Assembly (NCBI GenBank): GCA_028554795.2 | Contig: CM068835.1 | Coordinates: forward strand, 27,406,311-27,470,310 | Source: Sinohyriopsis cumingii | Lineage: Eukaryota; Mollusca; Bivalvia; Unionida; Unionidae | Direction of reading: 5' to 3' | DNA: 64,000 bases | Translations under genes and position numbers: made by a program | In this document: positions 35,080 through 46,844 of the stretch, one piece after another | Position numbering within the stretch: position 1 is the stretch's first letter | Layout: every line of letters starts with the position of its first letter | The notes under the pieces: model-generated | Seen by the model: only the letters and a program-made list of their open reading frames with translations | What the model was told of the DNA's origin: nothing | Database searches by the model: none

Positions 35080-35424
35080 TAAACTTACAAAACAGAGCAG
35101 CATGTATACTTTTTGATAAACATTTCTGATGTACATCCCGAACCCCAGTTCAAAACTGATTACAGTAGAGCTGTTTTAGTATATAAAGGTGTAAATGGAA
35201 CTGCATTACAATATTTACAAGACCTGCTCAGTCAGACATAGTCTAGTTCTGTACTATCATATGTAGGAACTAGAAATCTCTTGCAACCAAAACCTAAAAT
35301 ACAGCCATTTAAGAGCTTTGCAATATCTGGATTTCTCATCCAGAACAGCTTGTCTTTTAATGCCAAACAATCAAATTCTCTCAGTGCTTTTAAAAATAAT
35401 TGCTTTGACTATATGTTAAATAAA
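35080..35424 (+). pseudogene. LINE reverse transcriptase C-terminal remnant, truncated by a Penelope-like element
   Basis: The plus strand gives LQNRAACILFDKHF, a decayed stretch, VYKGVNGTALQYLQDLLSQ, a stop, then LLQPKPKIQPFKSFAISG and LSAFKNNCFDYML. This is the order seen after the RT domain of CR1/Jockey-type LINEs (LQ-RAAR, VYKxLxG-xPxYLxDL, then xSFxxxG). The last block runs without a stop into the Penelope-like endonuclease at 35425. The expected aromatic box WNxLP is not clear. Confidence 0.65.
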
Positions 35425-35887
35425 ACCATATATATATATTTATTTTCATTATATAAATGTAACAGACATCTGTGCTCTCCGTGTGCAAATATAAGAGAAA
35501 GTACTTCTTTTAGAAGCGCCAATACAAAAGAAGAATTTTCTTTATGTTATAACACATCAACTGATGTGATTTATTTGATAACCTGTAAAAAATGTAACAT
35601 GCAATATGTTGGACAAACACTTCAACAGGTTTCTAAGAGAATGAATAATCATCGCTTTCATATTAAAAACAAATATAGAGATCCTCAGTTCTCCTCTAAT
35701 ATTTCAACACATTTGAATACAAATAATCACTCTCTATTCTGTTTTTCTTTCATGCCAATAGATATTGTACATGGAGACATGAATAGACTCATTAAAAAAA
35801 AGTTATTTGATTCGTAAGTTAGATACTTTGTATCCTAATGGCCTTATTACCAATGCACTATATAAAATTGTATCAAATATTAATTAA
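35425..35887 (+). pseudogene. Penelope-like element GIY-YIG endonuclease, C-terminal part
   Basis: From about residue 49 of the open frame 35281-35817 the protein has a Cys cluster (C60, C65, C68, C89) and then VIYLITCKKCNMQYVGQT (residues 96-113). This holds the GIY-like and YVG boxes of the GIY-YIG nuclease with the CxxC insertion typical of Penelope-like retroelements. The frame goes on with R120 and H124. The open frame stops at 35817 after an A8 run (35794-35801). In another frame the typical end of these proteins, TLYPNGL, follows at 35825-35845 and closes at 35885. A one- or two-base slip in the A run therefore broke it. The reverse transcriptase half is missing, a common 5' truncation. 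Inactive. Confidence 0.87.
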
Positions 35888-35998
35888 AAAAGTGATATGC
35901 TGTATATCCTTTACAAAAATATAATTGTATGTATGACTGTTTGTCTCTATTTTACTGATTCAGGTTTCATTAGAGACTCACATATCTTTTGGATCCTG

Positions 35999-36087
<89 letters not shown>

Positions 36088-36275
36088 TGTCATGATGATG
36101 CATATAATTTATGACGTTATGTAAATGACAATTGTTATTTTAAAATATAAAGACGTCATCCATTTCTTTCAAAACATTTTGTGCCTGTCAAGAAGCATAC
36201 AGTAAATGCGAAACTAGTTCCATTGAATTATTGGCTTTGTGTTGTTTTGGATCCCAATAGATATATAAAAAATAA
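35888..36275 (+). mobile_element. Probable 3' untranslated part of the Penelope-like element
   Basis: It follows the endonuclease directly and includes the (AT)n run 36001-36082. At 36184-36220 lies CCTGTCAAGAAGCATACAGT continuing with AAATGCGAAACTAG, which has a stem GCAT/ATGC closed by a 7-base loop and then CGAAAC. That arrangement recalls the core of the hammerhead ribozymes carried by many Penelope-like elements. The expected CTGATGA is altered, so activity is doubtful. The right border is uncertain, before the (ATT)n at 36282. Confidence 0.5.
36001..36082. repeat. (AT)n microsatellite
   Basis: An AT run of about 82 bp within the presumed 3' part of the Penelope-like element. Confidence 0.97.
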
Positions 36276-36281
36276 GTAAGG

Positions 36282-36289
36282 CATTATTA

Positions 36290-36323
<34 letters not shown>
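36282..36323. repeat. (ATT)n microsatellite
   Basis: ATT units immediately after the presumed Penelope-like 3' region. They may be the tail of the LINE interrupted by that element, since LINE tails here are ATT-rich. Confidence 0.85.
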
Positions 36324-36479
36324 GAAGAATATGTACACATGTAACCAAGGCATAAGATGGATGTGACTCCACTCCTTAATGAAGCAAATATTTATAAACA
36401 GGTTAGCAAAAGAATTAATTATAAATTTATGTTAATTAAAATATATCATATGGATACATCTATATATCTTCCAATGAAA

Positions 36480-36955
36480 TCCCAATTTAATGTTACTATT
36501 TCTGTACATGATGTCCAAACCCTGCCTCATGACATTTCTGTTCATAATGTCATGGCATTTATGCATATATTGTCCAAACAATGTCAAAATATTTCTTTAA
36601 ATAATGTAAAAACCCTGTTCCAGACATTTCTGTACATAATGTTCAAACAATGTGTAATAAAATTTCCATACATAATGTCCAAACCCTGTCATAACATTTC
36701 TGTACCTAATGTTCAAACACAGTTTCATAATATTTATTTACATAATGTCCAAACTCTGTCATAACATTTCTGTACATTTGTTCAAACATTATCAGATAAA
36801 AAGCATTCTGTACGTAATGTCCAAACCCAGTGTCCAAACATTTTTCTACATAATGACCAAACCATGTTAAAACATTTCTGTACATAATTTCCAAATCCTG
36901 TGTTACAATATTTCTCTACATAATATCCAAACCATAACATTTTATTTACATACTG
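36480..36955. repeat. 34-bp minisatellite, about 14 diverged copies
   Basis: The unit contains CATAATGTCCAAACCCTGTC and ATAACATTTCTGTA. Divergence between units is high and lengths vary, so this array is old. Frames on both strands (36357-36764 plus, 36706-36894 minus) are by-products of the repeat. Confidence 0.9.
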
Positions 36956-37014
36956 ATTAAGATATATTCATTTAATAGACACCTGGTTAAACTGCTGTTT
37001 TAAAATATAACCAA

Positions 37015-37140
37015 AGTGACTCAGTGGTAAAGCCAATAGTTTAAAATAAACCACATTGACGCTGGTTAAGATGCTGGACCTGTGACAAAAAGAGTACAGG
37101 TCTGATTCCCACTGTTGGATCATATTGTCTGTTCTTCTTT
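37015..37140 (+). mobile_element. Possible tRNA-derived SINE head
   Basis: CAAAGTGACTCAGTGGTAAAG and GCTGGTTAAGATGCTGGACC precede GTACAGGTCTGATTCCCACT, a B-box-like phrase. Spacing suits a tRNA-like promoter. Divergence is high and the ends are not resolved. Confidence 0.4.
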
Positions 37141-37149
37141 TTACTGGTT

Positions 37150-37440
37150 TTAACAGCACTTTTAATACATTACTGCCTACATTATGCTAAGGAAATAGGC
37201 ACAAGTGTCTTTCTCAAGGGCATCAAGTCAGCCAACCTGGTCTCGTCTGGGTAGGTATTAGACCAACAACCCTTGGATTACAACTCTCACACTCTCCCAT
37301 CTGAACTACAGAGGGTCCCCCACCACTGGATAAGTTGATATCAGCTAGCTACCATAGTGTCCCCTTAGGTGAGGTGCTTTACCTGCCCTGCACTTTACAC
37401 TATATAACTTCAAAACGTTTTGATGCTATAAAACACCACA
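37150..37440 (-). mobile_element. Probable tRNA-derived SINE (family C-like), minus strand
   Basis: On the plus strand CATTACTGCCTACATTATGC, TAGGTATTAGACCAACAACC, CTTGGATTACAACTCTCAC and CATCTGAACTACAGAGGG follow in order. The same order (CATACTACTGTCCATACCC, CCTTGGATTATAAAGTC, CCAACTGAGTTACAATGG) is seen at 52745-52925. Reversed, the last parts look like a tRNA A box and anticodon region. The right part (TACCATAGTGTCCCCTTAGG to AAACACCACA) may be a second fragment. Confidence 0.5.
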
Positions 37441-39190
37441 AAAAAACAAACATTAATTTAAATATTACAAACTTTAATGGTAAGATTACTTAAATTTCCA
37501 GATGTCTTTTTAAAAAAAAAATTTACACATGCTTATACTTAAAACTGATTTATCCTTTGTATATATTGATCACAGTAACATGAAGTCCCCATTTTTCCTT
37601 CATTTTGTTAACTTACAAGGTGTGATATTACTGAGTCACATTGTCCCAGTACACATGTACTACGTACTACATACAGTATGTAATGCAGCTTGAAAAGATG
37701 AATATGAAAACTGAATTGTAAAACACTGATACAATGGCAATGTGTATGGAATCACTAGGACACAAAATAATTGTTGACAAGTGGGATATATGTAAGGCAC
37801 ACAGCCAAGAAGATTATTTCAGTTTACCTTTGCCAATCCTTTAATACAAAATACTACATATAATTTTGACTAGTGTGATCTCACAACAGAATGACTATAC
37901 AACAAATTCAGGGCATTCCCTAAATACTCTCAGCCAGGCAATTTACTTGCTTAACTCAGCAAGTATGGTTTGCTTCCCTTGTGCTCCAGCCCCAAACCAC
38001 TTTCAAATCTTAATCTTTTACTTCCAAATTTTTGGAATGCCCTGGAATTAAATGATATTCATGGCTATCAATTTTCATACTTTTGGGAAAATAACATTTT
38101 GATTGGTTTTTATTATATGTGAAGATATGACAAGAAGTCCTCTTGTTCCTATATATGGGCAATGGGTTGATAATTCATGGTTTATAACACAAATTCCATA
38201 AAAACTGATACCGCCAGATACTAAATATCACAGGTTTGGAATTGCTTATTAAACTATCACCAGACAAAAGAAGAATATTAATGAGCGGTAAATGTAGTTT
38301 ATACGGTAATTCTGTGGTTACTGATACAAATTTACACAAGACTGGACATCAACAGCAGTGTGTTGTCCAAGACTTGAGAGTTAAACTGGGCCAGGATCTT
38401 TTTTAATGATACACGTGCAATTTTAAAGAGTATAAATATGAGAAATTCAATTATGATTAAAAATAACTTTTTCAAACCATTTCAATGCAACATCACTTTA
38501 AGTTATATTTAATGACAGTTCCTTCTGACCAGTGACTAGTACTTCTGGGCAAGTTTATTTCTTAACTAATTTGTCCAAATTGATGCATAATTTTAAAAGT
38601 TAATGTCCAGCAGTGTTACAAGTTGTAATGTAGTGAATTTATCTGGACATTCACATCGTACCAATGATGCATTCCTCACACAACAAATGTATTCTTTATG
38701 AAGTTATTGGTTATTAAGTCTAGAGAACTTCCTCTTGCAGGCTCAAGGAGGTAGAATAGACCTAATGTACCCTATTACAAGTCATAAAATGCTACAAATG
38801 GAGGCAACTGTTTTGCCCTAGTAGGCATCCCAGGATGACGTTCCAGATGAAAAGGGTATATTTAGGGCATAAAAAAATGTGTGATTTATACTTTTAAAAA
38901 ATGAGAATTTTATTATTTAGCATTTTACTCTTTTCTGCTTTTATTTTGTACTGAATGCTTTTTTTTTAGACCTAAACATACTTGACATTATATAGCCCAG
39001 ATTGTGCTGATGTATCATAAACTCTATACATACATAGCTATGAAAATCTAGAGAACCAATTATTATCACAAAATATACGTCTCCCACTATGATCTGATAG
39101 TTAATCTATATTTACTGTAACTGTAGTTTACATTTGATACAAAAATCCCAAAATCTGAAAGAACACGTTATTTGTCTTATGCCTTTGGCT
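37441..39190. other. Unrecognised AT-rich sequence
   Basis: No gene, tandem array or element that I can name. The 61-residue frame at 37866-38051 has no signature. Confidence 0.45.
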
Positions 39191-39194
39191 TCAC

Positions 39195-39575
39195 ATATAT
39201 AAAGTAACCACTCCGGTGTCCAAAATGGTTATAGTGTCTGCCGCAGATGTGGTAGGTCACAGGTTCAAGCCCTGGCCAAGTCATACCAATATTTATAAGA
39301 ATGCTACTTGCAGAACAATATTTATAAAAATGGTACTTGCAGCTGCCTTGCTAGGCACTCAGCATTAAGAGGTTAGTATTAGGACTGGTCGGCCTTGTGA
39401 AAGGATAATGTGACTGGATGGGACATGTTGCTACATGCCTATGACATAATGCCCCAGTGCTAGAAATGACTATAAACTGCCACACTGCAAACATCAAAGG
39501 GATATAAATGAATTTTTTTTAAAGCTTTGTTAAAAATCCAGATCACAAATACACACTCACATGTATAAAATATTA
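39195..39575 (+). mobile_element. SINE family B, plus-strand copy
   Basis: tRNA-like head with B box TCACAGGTTCAAGCCCTGGC. Body: GCCTTGCTAGGCACTCAGCA, TTAGTATTAGGACTGGTCGG, GGATAATGTGACTGG and GACATAATGCCCCAGTGC. End: AAGCTTTGTTAAAAATCCAG, then ATCACAAATACACACTCACA, a decayed (AC)n tail. A 25-bp stretch (ACAATATTTATAAGAATG-like) is duplicated within it. Flanks ACATATATAAAGTA and ACATGTATAAAATA could be an eroded target-site duplication. Confidence 0.87.
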
Positions 39576-39589
39576 TTTTCATCCAAGCA

Positions 39590-40172
39590 CATGCTTGTGG
39601 GGTGCTCTTTAAATACTATCAAGTCAGGTGGAATAGTTATACTTTACTTTGTATCTACAAAATCTGCCCCCATTCACCTGAACAACATTTTCCAGTGAAG
39701 AAAATCTACTGGCATCCCAAACCTAAGATTATTACAAGGTCACAATTTCAAAGCATGCAAGCCAAAAAAGGAGCTATAAAAAAAAAAACAACTATCAATT
39801 TTCAGGTACTCATGTTTGGAACAACATTCGACATAATATTAAACCTGCTCCAAATATCTATTCCTTCCACATTAGATCGATGAAATCATGAAATATAGAG
39901 TATTTATTCATGTACATCACCCACCTCCTGTTCTTCATTTTCATTTCTGCAGTAATGTAGCATTTGTGTAAATAGTTGTTTATGTACTGTAACTTTGTGT
40001 TTACTGTTGTGTATGTTTATGTTTATTTGTGTAAACATATCATTTGCTTGTATTTTATATATCCATATTCAAGGACCACAAGGTGACAAGGTGATTTAGA
40101 TCTCATTTGCAACTAATTGAGTCATCCAATGAAAATAAAGCATTTCTTCTTCTTCTTCTTCTTCTTCTTATT
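39590..40172 (+). mobile_element. LINE 3' end remnant with (CTT)n tail
   Basis: In shifting frames the plus strand gives a block starting HPKPKIITRSQFQSMQAKKG and then GTHVWNNIRHNIKPAPNIY, which fits the YxGxxxWNxLPxxI box near the C-terminus of Jockey/CR1-type LINEs. A T-rich 3' region follows with CCAATGAAAATAAAGCATTT and (CTT)n to 40172. Separate family from the 5.8 kb LINE, whose tail is ATT. Confidence 0.6.
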
Positions 40173-40329
40173 ATCATTATTACTAATTTTCTGATGTAAA
40201 ATAGACATCTTACAAGTAAAATATGCAAACTACAGTAGATTGAAAGTATCAATATTAAAGAAATTCAGGTATTAAATAAAAACATGATAGAAGATTTTTG
40301 TTTCTCAAAGCAACAGAATCAAACCTTCC

Positions 40330-40850
40330 TAGACCTGTGATGTTCTTCAATTAACACAAAGTATTATCCTGTAACCTTGAAAAAAGGTCTGTCACCAGAA
40401 CCTCATTAGGCCTTGTGACCCATTCATTGTGACCCATTCATAGTAACCCATGAGATGTCCTTCAATTAACACAAAGTATCACCCTTTGAACTTGGAATGA
40501 AAAGGTCAGTTACCAGAACCTTAATAGGACTTGTGACCCATTCAAAGTATCTCAATATCTAATTAGCTCTTGTGACCCACCCTTGGTATCTCAATATCTA
40601 ATTAGCTCTTGTGACCCGTCCTTGGTATCTCAATATCTAATCAGATCTTGTGACCCATTCATAGTATCTCAAGATCTAATTAGATCTTGTGACCTGTTCA
40701 TAGTAACCCATGAGATGTCCTTCAATTAACACAAAGTATCACCCCTTGAACTTGGAATGAAAAGGTCAGTCACCAGAACCTTAATAGGTCTTGTGACCCA
40801 TTCAAGGTATCTCAATATCTAATTAGCTCTTGTGGCCAGTTTAGAGATCA
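40330..40850. repeat. Complex tandem repeat (about 39-bp units inside longer duplications)
   Basis: The short unit TCTCAATATCTAATTAGCTC plus TTGTGACCCATTC recurs about seven times. A longer phrase, ATGTCCTTCAATTAACACAA to GAAAAGGTCAGTCACCAGAA, occurs at about 40340, 40455 and 40716. Long and short units are thus interleaved. Confidence 0.85.
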
Positions 40851-41309
40851 AAACATCTACTTTGGTTAGGTTTGGTTAAATACCCTTTTGATATCTTGCT
40901 TATAAGATAAGGATGGATGGAGAAGCAGATGGACAACACAAAACTAATATGTCTCTCTTCCTTTCATAAAGGAGGGGTCATAATTAAGTATGTAGCTGAG
41001 TGACGTGTTATGTCTGACATGTACATGATTTCTGGTTCAATTTAGGCACACAAATGAGGAGCATGTAAATCTGCATAACCTGGATGCAAGCCAACTTCAC
41101 TGTGGGATTCATAATAACAGTGTAAGAGCATGACAAGGTCAACATGATTCAGCAGGAATAATTAAACAGGAAGTAAACATATTTACTGCCCCATCATAAC
41201 ATGATGGTTGTAAGATGTGTGTCTCAACACAGGAGTGCAAATTTCTGTTGATACTTTGGTTGTTGTTATTATCTGAACATATTTTGGAATAGCCTTATAA
41301 TTTGGAATT

Positions 41310-42200
41310 TAAGCATTGAGAAAATGGCTGAAAATTCTGTGGGATGGAATACAGTGGTTAGGAGGCAGCACCCACAAACTGTACATTATCTGGCTCAAAA
41401 GAATATCGCCCAGACTCGAAACGTAAGAGATAAGATGCAGGCTAAACAGGTTCACCAGCTGATAAGCAAATTTCAAGTGTATGCAACATATCTCTTGACC
41501 ATTTTAAGACTCTTAGCAGTTACAATAAATTAAGTCAATTTTTGTTTATGTACAAGAATACAAAAATGCTGACTAACAGATCTCCGCCGTGGAGTATGTT
41601 GCACATGCTGCTAGTGATATGGCTGACATAAACTCAGGCAAAAACAAAACATTGGCTTATAAATCAACTGACCTTGAAAGATGACAAAGATGAAACAATA
41701 TGATATTATTTTGGGGGTTGTCAGAGGTCATGAACAAGAACTGTTTGGATGTAGTGCATGACCTTTCTCTGTGACCAAATAGGACTTGTCCCAGACACTA
41801 TATGCATAAACAGAGCTCACTGCATTGGAAAACAGCCAAGAAACATGAACAAAGACACCAACAGAACTACCATCAGCCATTATGCTAAAGTGAGACACAG
41901 ACCAATGATAGCAGCATTGCGTGACTATCAGGATCCTGAATTGATATTATCAAATGTTTTTAACTGAAGTCCACCGAATTTAGCATTAGTTGTGATAATC
42001 CGCAAGAAATTACAAATGCTCAGAACTCATTATTTAGTGAATTAAAACTTCTGAAAAACAAGTATCCACAACCAAAAGTTACCATTCAGTTCCTGGCAAT
42101 ATTAACCTTGGTAAAAAGTCAAAGATGTTTTTCCAGATTGGCATCAAATTATTAGACGCAGCAGAATGAACAACTATAGCATGTCCCGAGATCCTTTGCT
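41310..42200 (+). pseudogene. LINE ORF1-like protein remnant
   Basis: A start near 41324 reads MAENSVGWNTVVRR, then frames break. From about 41685 blocks read NIILWG-like, LCDQIGLVPDTICINRAHCI, RHRPMIAALRDYQDPELIL and, after a shift, PQEITNAQNSLFSELKLLKN. This is the pattern of L1-type ORF1 nucleic-acid chaperones and their relatives in invertebrate LINEs: FxxxxLGL-xDTIxIxRAHRxG, then RPIIxxFxxYxDKxxxL. At least three frame changes are needed, so it is dead. The endonuclease of the same element follows at about 42650. Confidence 0.75.
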
Positions 42201-42639
42201 AACTATCAAGGACAAGAAAGAGTCAAAAAGCATACAAACCTCACAGGCTGTAAGATAAATTCTGAAACAAGTAACTTTGGAGATGATGATGACGATGATG
42301 CCGATAGTTAAGAAGCTGTTGCACACGGAACCGTTTTATCCAAAGAGGTCCAATCTGAAGACAATATCGTGGAAAGTGATGATGACTTGCAGCAGATGAC
42401 ACCACTATCACAGATACTGAAGAAAAGGGTTTCGGAACTATACTGTCGAAAGAATCGGTAAAACTTACAGAAAACTGCCAGAGAAAGAACCTGCAGAACC
42501 TTCAGATACGCCACCAGAAAATTCAGAAAGTGACTCAGAACATCAAGCATCGGTTACCGTTTAGGAGTACATGGAATATTCAAAGGCCAATCATTGTGAT
42601 GATTCCACAGCAATGTCAAATAAGACTAAAAACATGGGT

Positions 42640-43350
42640 ATAGCAAGTCTATCAAAGAAAAATATCAAATGCACATCTTTAAATGTTTGTGGTCTTAAAT
42701 GTAACTTTTTTACCTCGATTTCTGCAAACTCATCCAAAAATGATTGACATCTTCGTATCCAAAATTACAAACAAGTGTACATAAACAAATATGTACTTTT
42801 AATGGGAGACTTTAATAGCAGAACTCATAACATAAATGAATATTTGGAATTAGATGAGTTCTTTCTCACTTTAATTTAGTTGCGGATTGTGCAGTTTTTC
42901 AATGATACCACAAAAATTCTCATTGAATATAAACTGCCTAAGAAACGAGTGACACTGGACAAAGAAACTAACACTAGAAAAAGTCTGATAGACATATGTA
43001 GAAATAATAATGTTGTTAAATTAAATGGAAGATATAGTGACCATGATAATATGATTGTTGGTTCCGAAACAATTCTGTTATTGACTATTCCATCATTTCT
43101 ACTGACGGTTTGAAATATGTTAATAATTTCTGCATACATGAACTTGACCCACTTTATACTGATGGTCTCTCGCTGTTAATTACTGGCTTTAGATTTTATT
43201 GCAAACCCATGCAAATATTATTTGATGAAAACAAAATATCATCACAAAAACCAAAATGGCAAGAAAATAGAAAGGATGATTTTATTAATAATACTGATAC
43301 CCATAAACTTGAAGAAAAAGTAAAGAAGACACATGAGGCACAAAACTGAT
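42640..43350 (+). pseudogene. LINE apurinic-like endonuclease domain remnant (start of ORF2)
   Basis: It begins with NIKCTSLNVCGLK (about 42661), the usual N-terminus of LINE endonucleases, but most of the first half is missing. MGDFNSRT at 42802-42825 is the GDFNxR box. After a stop, KSLIDICRNNNVVKLNGR follows. A shift leads to SVIDYSIIS, then LYTDGLSLL where SDHxPL is expected, then PKWQENRKDDFINN. The catalytic histidine of the SDH box is not present. Several shifts and deletions make it inactive. Confidence 0.8.
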
Positions 43351-43559
43351 TACACTGAGAAAAAAATTATATCAACCAACTGTACTCATTGACTGCCTCA
43401 TTATTTAATGATTCTGCTACAAAATATTTTGTTGTAAATAGTAATGACACTTGAAAAAAACAACAACAGATGGTTGGGAAGAAAATGACAAAAGGCCCAC
43501 AGAAAGTATCATCTAGCAAGAAAAATATATAACATAAACCAAGCATATACAAACTGAAC

Positions 43560-43940
43560 AAACCATGTGAATGCAAGTAAAATAAACAACAACAAAATTC
43601 AATGAACTTTTACATAAACAGAGAAAATAGGTTAACAAAAAAAAACTTGTTAAAAAAAAAAACTTTTGAAAAATGAAAAGTAAGAAACCAAGGCATTACT
43701 GGAAAATACTAAATAAAGGAAAGGGGCCAGAGAAACATAATGTTAACCTTGAAGAATTATATGAATTTTAAAAAAATAAAAATACCGACAACAAAATTGA
43801 ATTTCTTTCCAAAGATAACATAAATATCACAATCACACTGACAACATTCTTAATTCTGAAATTACTGATATAATCTATTGTAATAAAAGTCTTAAGAACA
43901 ATAAAACAATGTCAAATATTCCAATTTTAGATGGAAAAAG
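43560..43940 (+). pseudogene. LINE reverse transcriptase N-terminal remnant
   Basis: The plus strand gives KPRHYWKILNKGKGPEKHNV, LEELYEF and, in another frame, SEITDIIYCNKSLKNNKTMS. This is the linker before the RT palm in L1/CR1-type LINEs (FWKxxNxxK, LxxLxxHF, then IxxAIxxLKxNKSxG). The whole catalytic palm that should follow is deleted. Confidence 0.7.
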
Positions 43941-44184
43941 TGATATGCAAATTTCATGGCCTGTCATCTCCAATTCGTGTTTTTAATATCCACCTTTTAG
44001 TATCAAGGTTGTTATGATACCCTCCATTGGTACAGCTACTGTTTTGCTATCTCCTCTTAAACCGAGTGGAAAGTTCACAAAACTTGATAGATAAGTTGTC
44101 CATATTGTAACCACCTGCTGGAGGGGTATGATTTCTGTTGCCCTTCCCTGGGATCCCTGACACATACATTGACCAAAGTGCATA

Positions 44185-44340
44185 CCCTACCAGTGTCCCC
44201 TGACAGTGGAACACATTGTTGTTAAATATACTGACTGTCTGCCTATGAGACAGAATTTTTTGCTATGTGAATTCATTAAACAACTTTATGATCTACCACC
44301 AGAGAAAACCTTGTATTTGTTTAGGTCACAATAAGAAATT
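44185..44340 (+). pseudogene. LINE C-terminal remnant (zinc-knuckle-like block after RNase H)
   Basis: CQCPLTVEHIV is followed by DCLPMRQNF, CEFIKQLYDLPPEK and a short tail. The phrase LTVEHIL-xxC-xxxxxRxxF is typical of the last segment of Jockey-like ORF2 proteins. It lies about 250 bp after the N-terminal RT piece, so most of RT and RNase H is missing, unless this is a separate insertion. The intervening 43940-44185 is unassigned. Confidence 0.65.
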
Positions 44341-44535
44341 CTGACCCTATATATTAAGGATTTTATATCATTTTCACCTTTATCTTTTATATTTTTCAAA
44401 AGAATTTTAACACCTTTATCTTTTATATTTTCAAAGAATTGTAACATTGTTATCTCTTATTTTTATCTTGTTATACTTCATGTCAATATTTATCTGGAAG
44501 GGTTATATTACAAAATTTTTCTTTTTAAAGTATTT

Positions 44536-44737
<202 letters not shown>

Positions 44738-44769
44738 AAGTATCAAATTTTAAAATTGTATTGAACCTT

Positions 44770-46804
44770 AAAGTTGAATGCATTGAGCGTTAAAATTTTA
44801 TCACATTTATGCCATAAAAGTCTTTGTGAAGGGTCACTTCGACCTTTCTTCTTTCCCCCACCCCCGGTGTCAATGTTAAAACTTGACTAAAATTAATGAT
44901 TGAGTGAGATTTGACCAAGGGCATTGCTATGCTGTCCTGAGAATGAAAACATATGAGCTACCAACCATAACTGATTGATAGGAACCCATGTCAGATTATC
45001 ATTTTCAAAAGGAAATCGATATACCGATTAGTTGACAGATTCATTGCTGTCTAAATCTGTCAGAAGAAATTATTATCTTGGGAAAAATTTAGGAACCACT
45101 GCCTACGATTGGGCAGAATAAATTTAGGTGTACACTTTAGAAGCAATAAGAATTTAAAGTGACAACCTTAGTCAGAATTCTTTAGTCTTAAAATTCCTGA
45201 AAGGGGAGTAGTTTTGGCTCCGGGGGAAGCCTAAAGAGAATAGTGCTTTCCTCATTAAACAAGAAAGGGACCAGGTGGCTGTCTTGTGAGAAAAAAACAG
45301 AGTTTAATGCTAGGATGCACAAGTTCTGAAAGAGCACAGCATTAAGGTACACAATTTTAATTTTCCACATAATTTTCTATTTTTTGATTGTTTGTTTTAC
45401 GCAAATGTGTGTGCTATGACTAGGTTCCATATTATGTATTGTTTATTCAATTTCATGGAAAAGTGTTGATGCTAGAGTTGTTATGCAATTTATTTTATTC
45501 AATTTCATGGAAATGTGTTGATGCTAGAGTTGTTATGCAATTTACCTTTTGATTTTACAGTTATTAGTTCATTGGTAGAATTGACTGCATGCAATCCAAA
45601 TTCATATGTGTAGGATTTCATAGGGTTATATGAAATAATTTTCTTTGTCTGTTAGGACAATACTGGTTATCGTGAGTTAACGATAATTGCCTATTTATAT
45701 TTGATTTTATAATATTTAAATAATATTGTAGGTTAGAGATTGCTGTGAATTAGAATTTGTGAATTTCATGCAATAGTGATCGAACATGTAGTAGCATAGG
45801 TAAAAGAATACGGTAATGTTCCATAGATGCTCACGTGGTAATTAATGACCTGTCGCTGTGAAGCCAGGGTAATGTTCTACTGTACTAAGTCAGAATTTAC
45901 GCAGTGTGTGGATAGCTAGTATGCTTCTGAGTAATGAAGTGAGGGAATTTTATGTCCGTGTAGAAAGTGGTACATACAGAGATTTAGAGGTAATTTTGTC
46001 CTTTAAGGAACAGCTTTCTGGGAGAGAGACGGGACAGTCTGAAGACGGAAGTCCAAAGAAAATGAGTGATGAGTTCAGAAAAAGGACTAGGAAGTCCAGG
46101 AAGAGGTGGAGGGTAGAGAATAGGAAGGCTCTAGGAAACAGGAAGACAGTGATACATGGTCAAGAGAAGGAAGGTTATGCAAATCAATCGTAGACATTGC
46201 GCTCTTTTTACCACTCGTAATTATGATGAAATTAAGTGGTGACAACATTAATACCAAACAAATTAAAGATTTGACCAATCAGAGATAGAATTAAATTTAT
46301 GAAAGTAAACTCAATGTGCACGGGGCCCATAATAAAGACCTTCATTATTTGGAATACTACTTCCATCAAAGGCAGGCTGGGCAGTTTCTAAAATCTGTTT
46401 TAAATTATCATTAAATAGTCCCAAACCTTAAAAAGGAACTTTTCAAAAAAAGGTTTTCAATATTCTGGAGCCATTCATAGGAATAGTATACCAGATGAAA
46501 TAAATACACAATGTCATCTTCCCTTAAGAAATATATCTAATGGCTGACCAAATAGTCATATTTCCATCCACTTACTTTTTTATTTTTTATCATCTTTACC
46601 TGCATAATATCATATAAATAAATATTATTAAGCAGACAAAATTACTATGGACTTCTTTACCTCCTGCCTGAATATAACATCAAGCCCCTATTTTGTTGTC
46701 AACTGAAATCCACATTTAACCATAACTTTTCTATTTGTTTGCATATATCTTTATATATGTAAAATATCAGTACTCAGAAATGTGTGACAAGGTCTGTCAA
46801 GATC

Positions 46805-46844
<40 letters not shown>

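Noticed and set aside
35080-36275. An active LINE-Penelope fusion gene
   Set aside because: No start of translation for a whole element, stops upstream, an A-run frameshift and missing RT palm. The one-frame junction is more simply nesting.
43983-44183. 66-residue minus-strand frame between LINE pieces as a separate gene
   Set aside because: No recognised motif. It lies between two fragments of the same LINE and may simply be antisense element sequence.
45906-46193. 95-residue K/R/E-rich frame as a gag-like or nuclear protein
   Set aside because: Composition alone is not enough. No zinc knuckle, capsid motif or neighbouring element protein was found.
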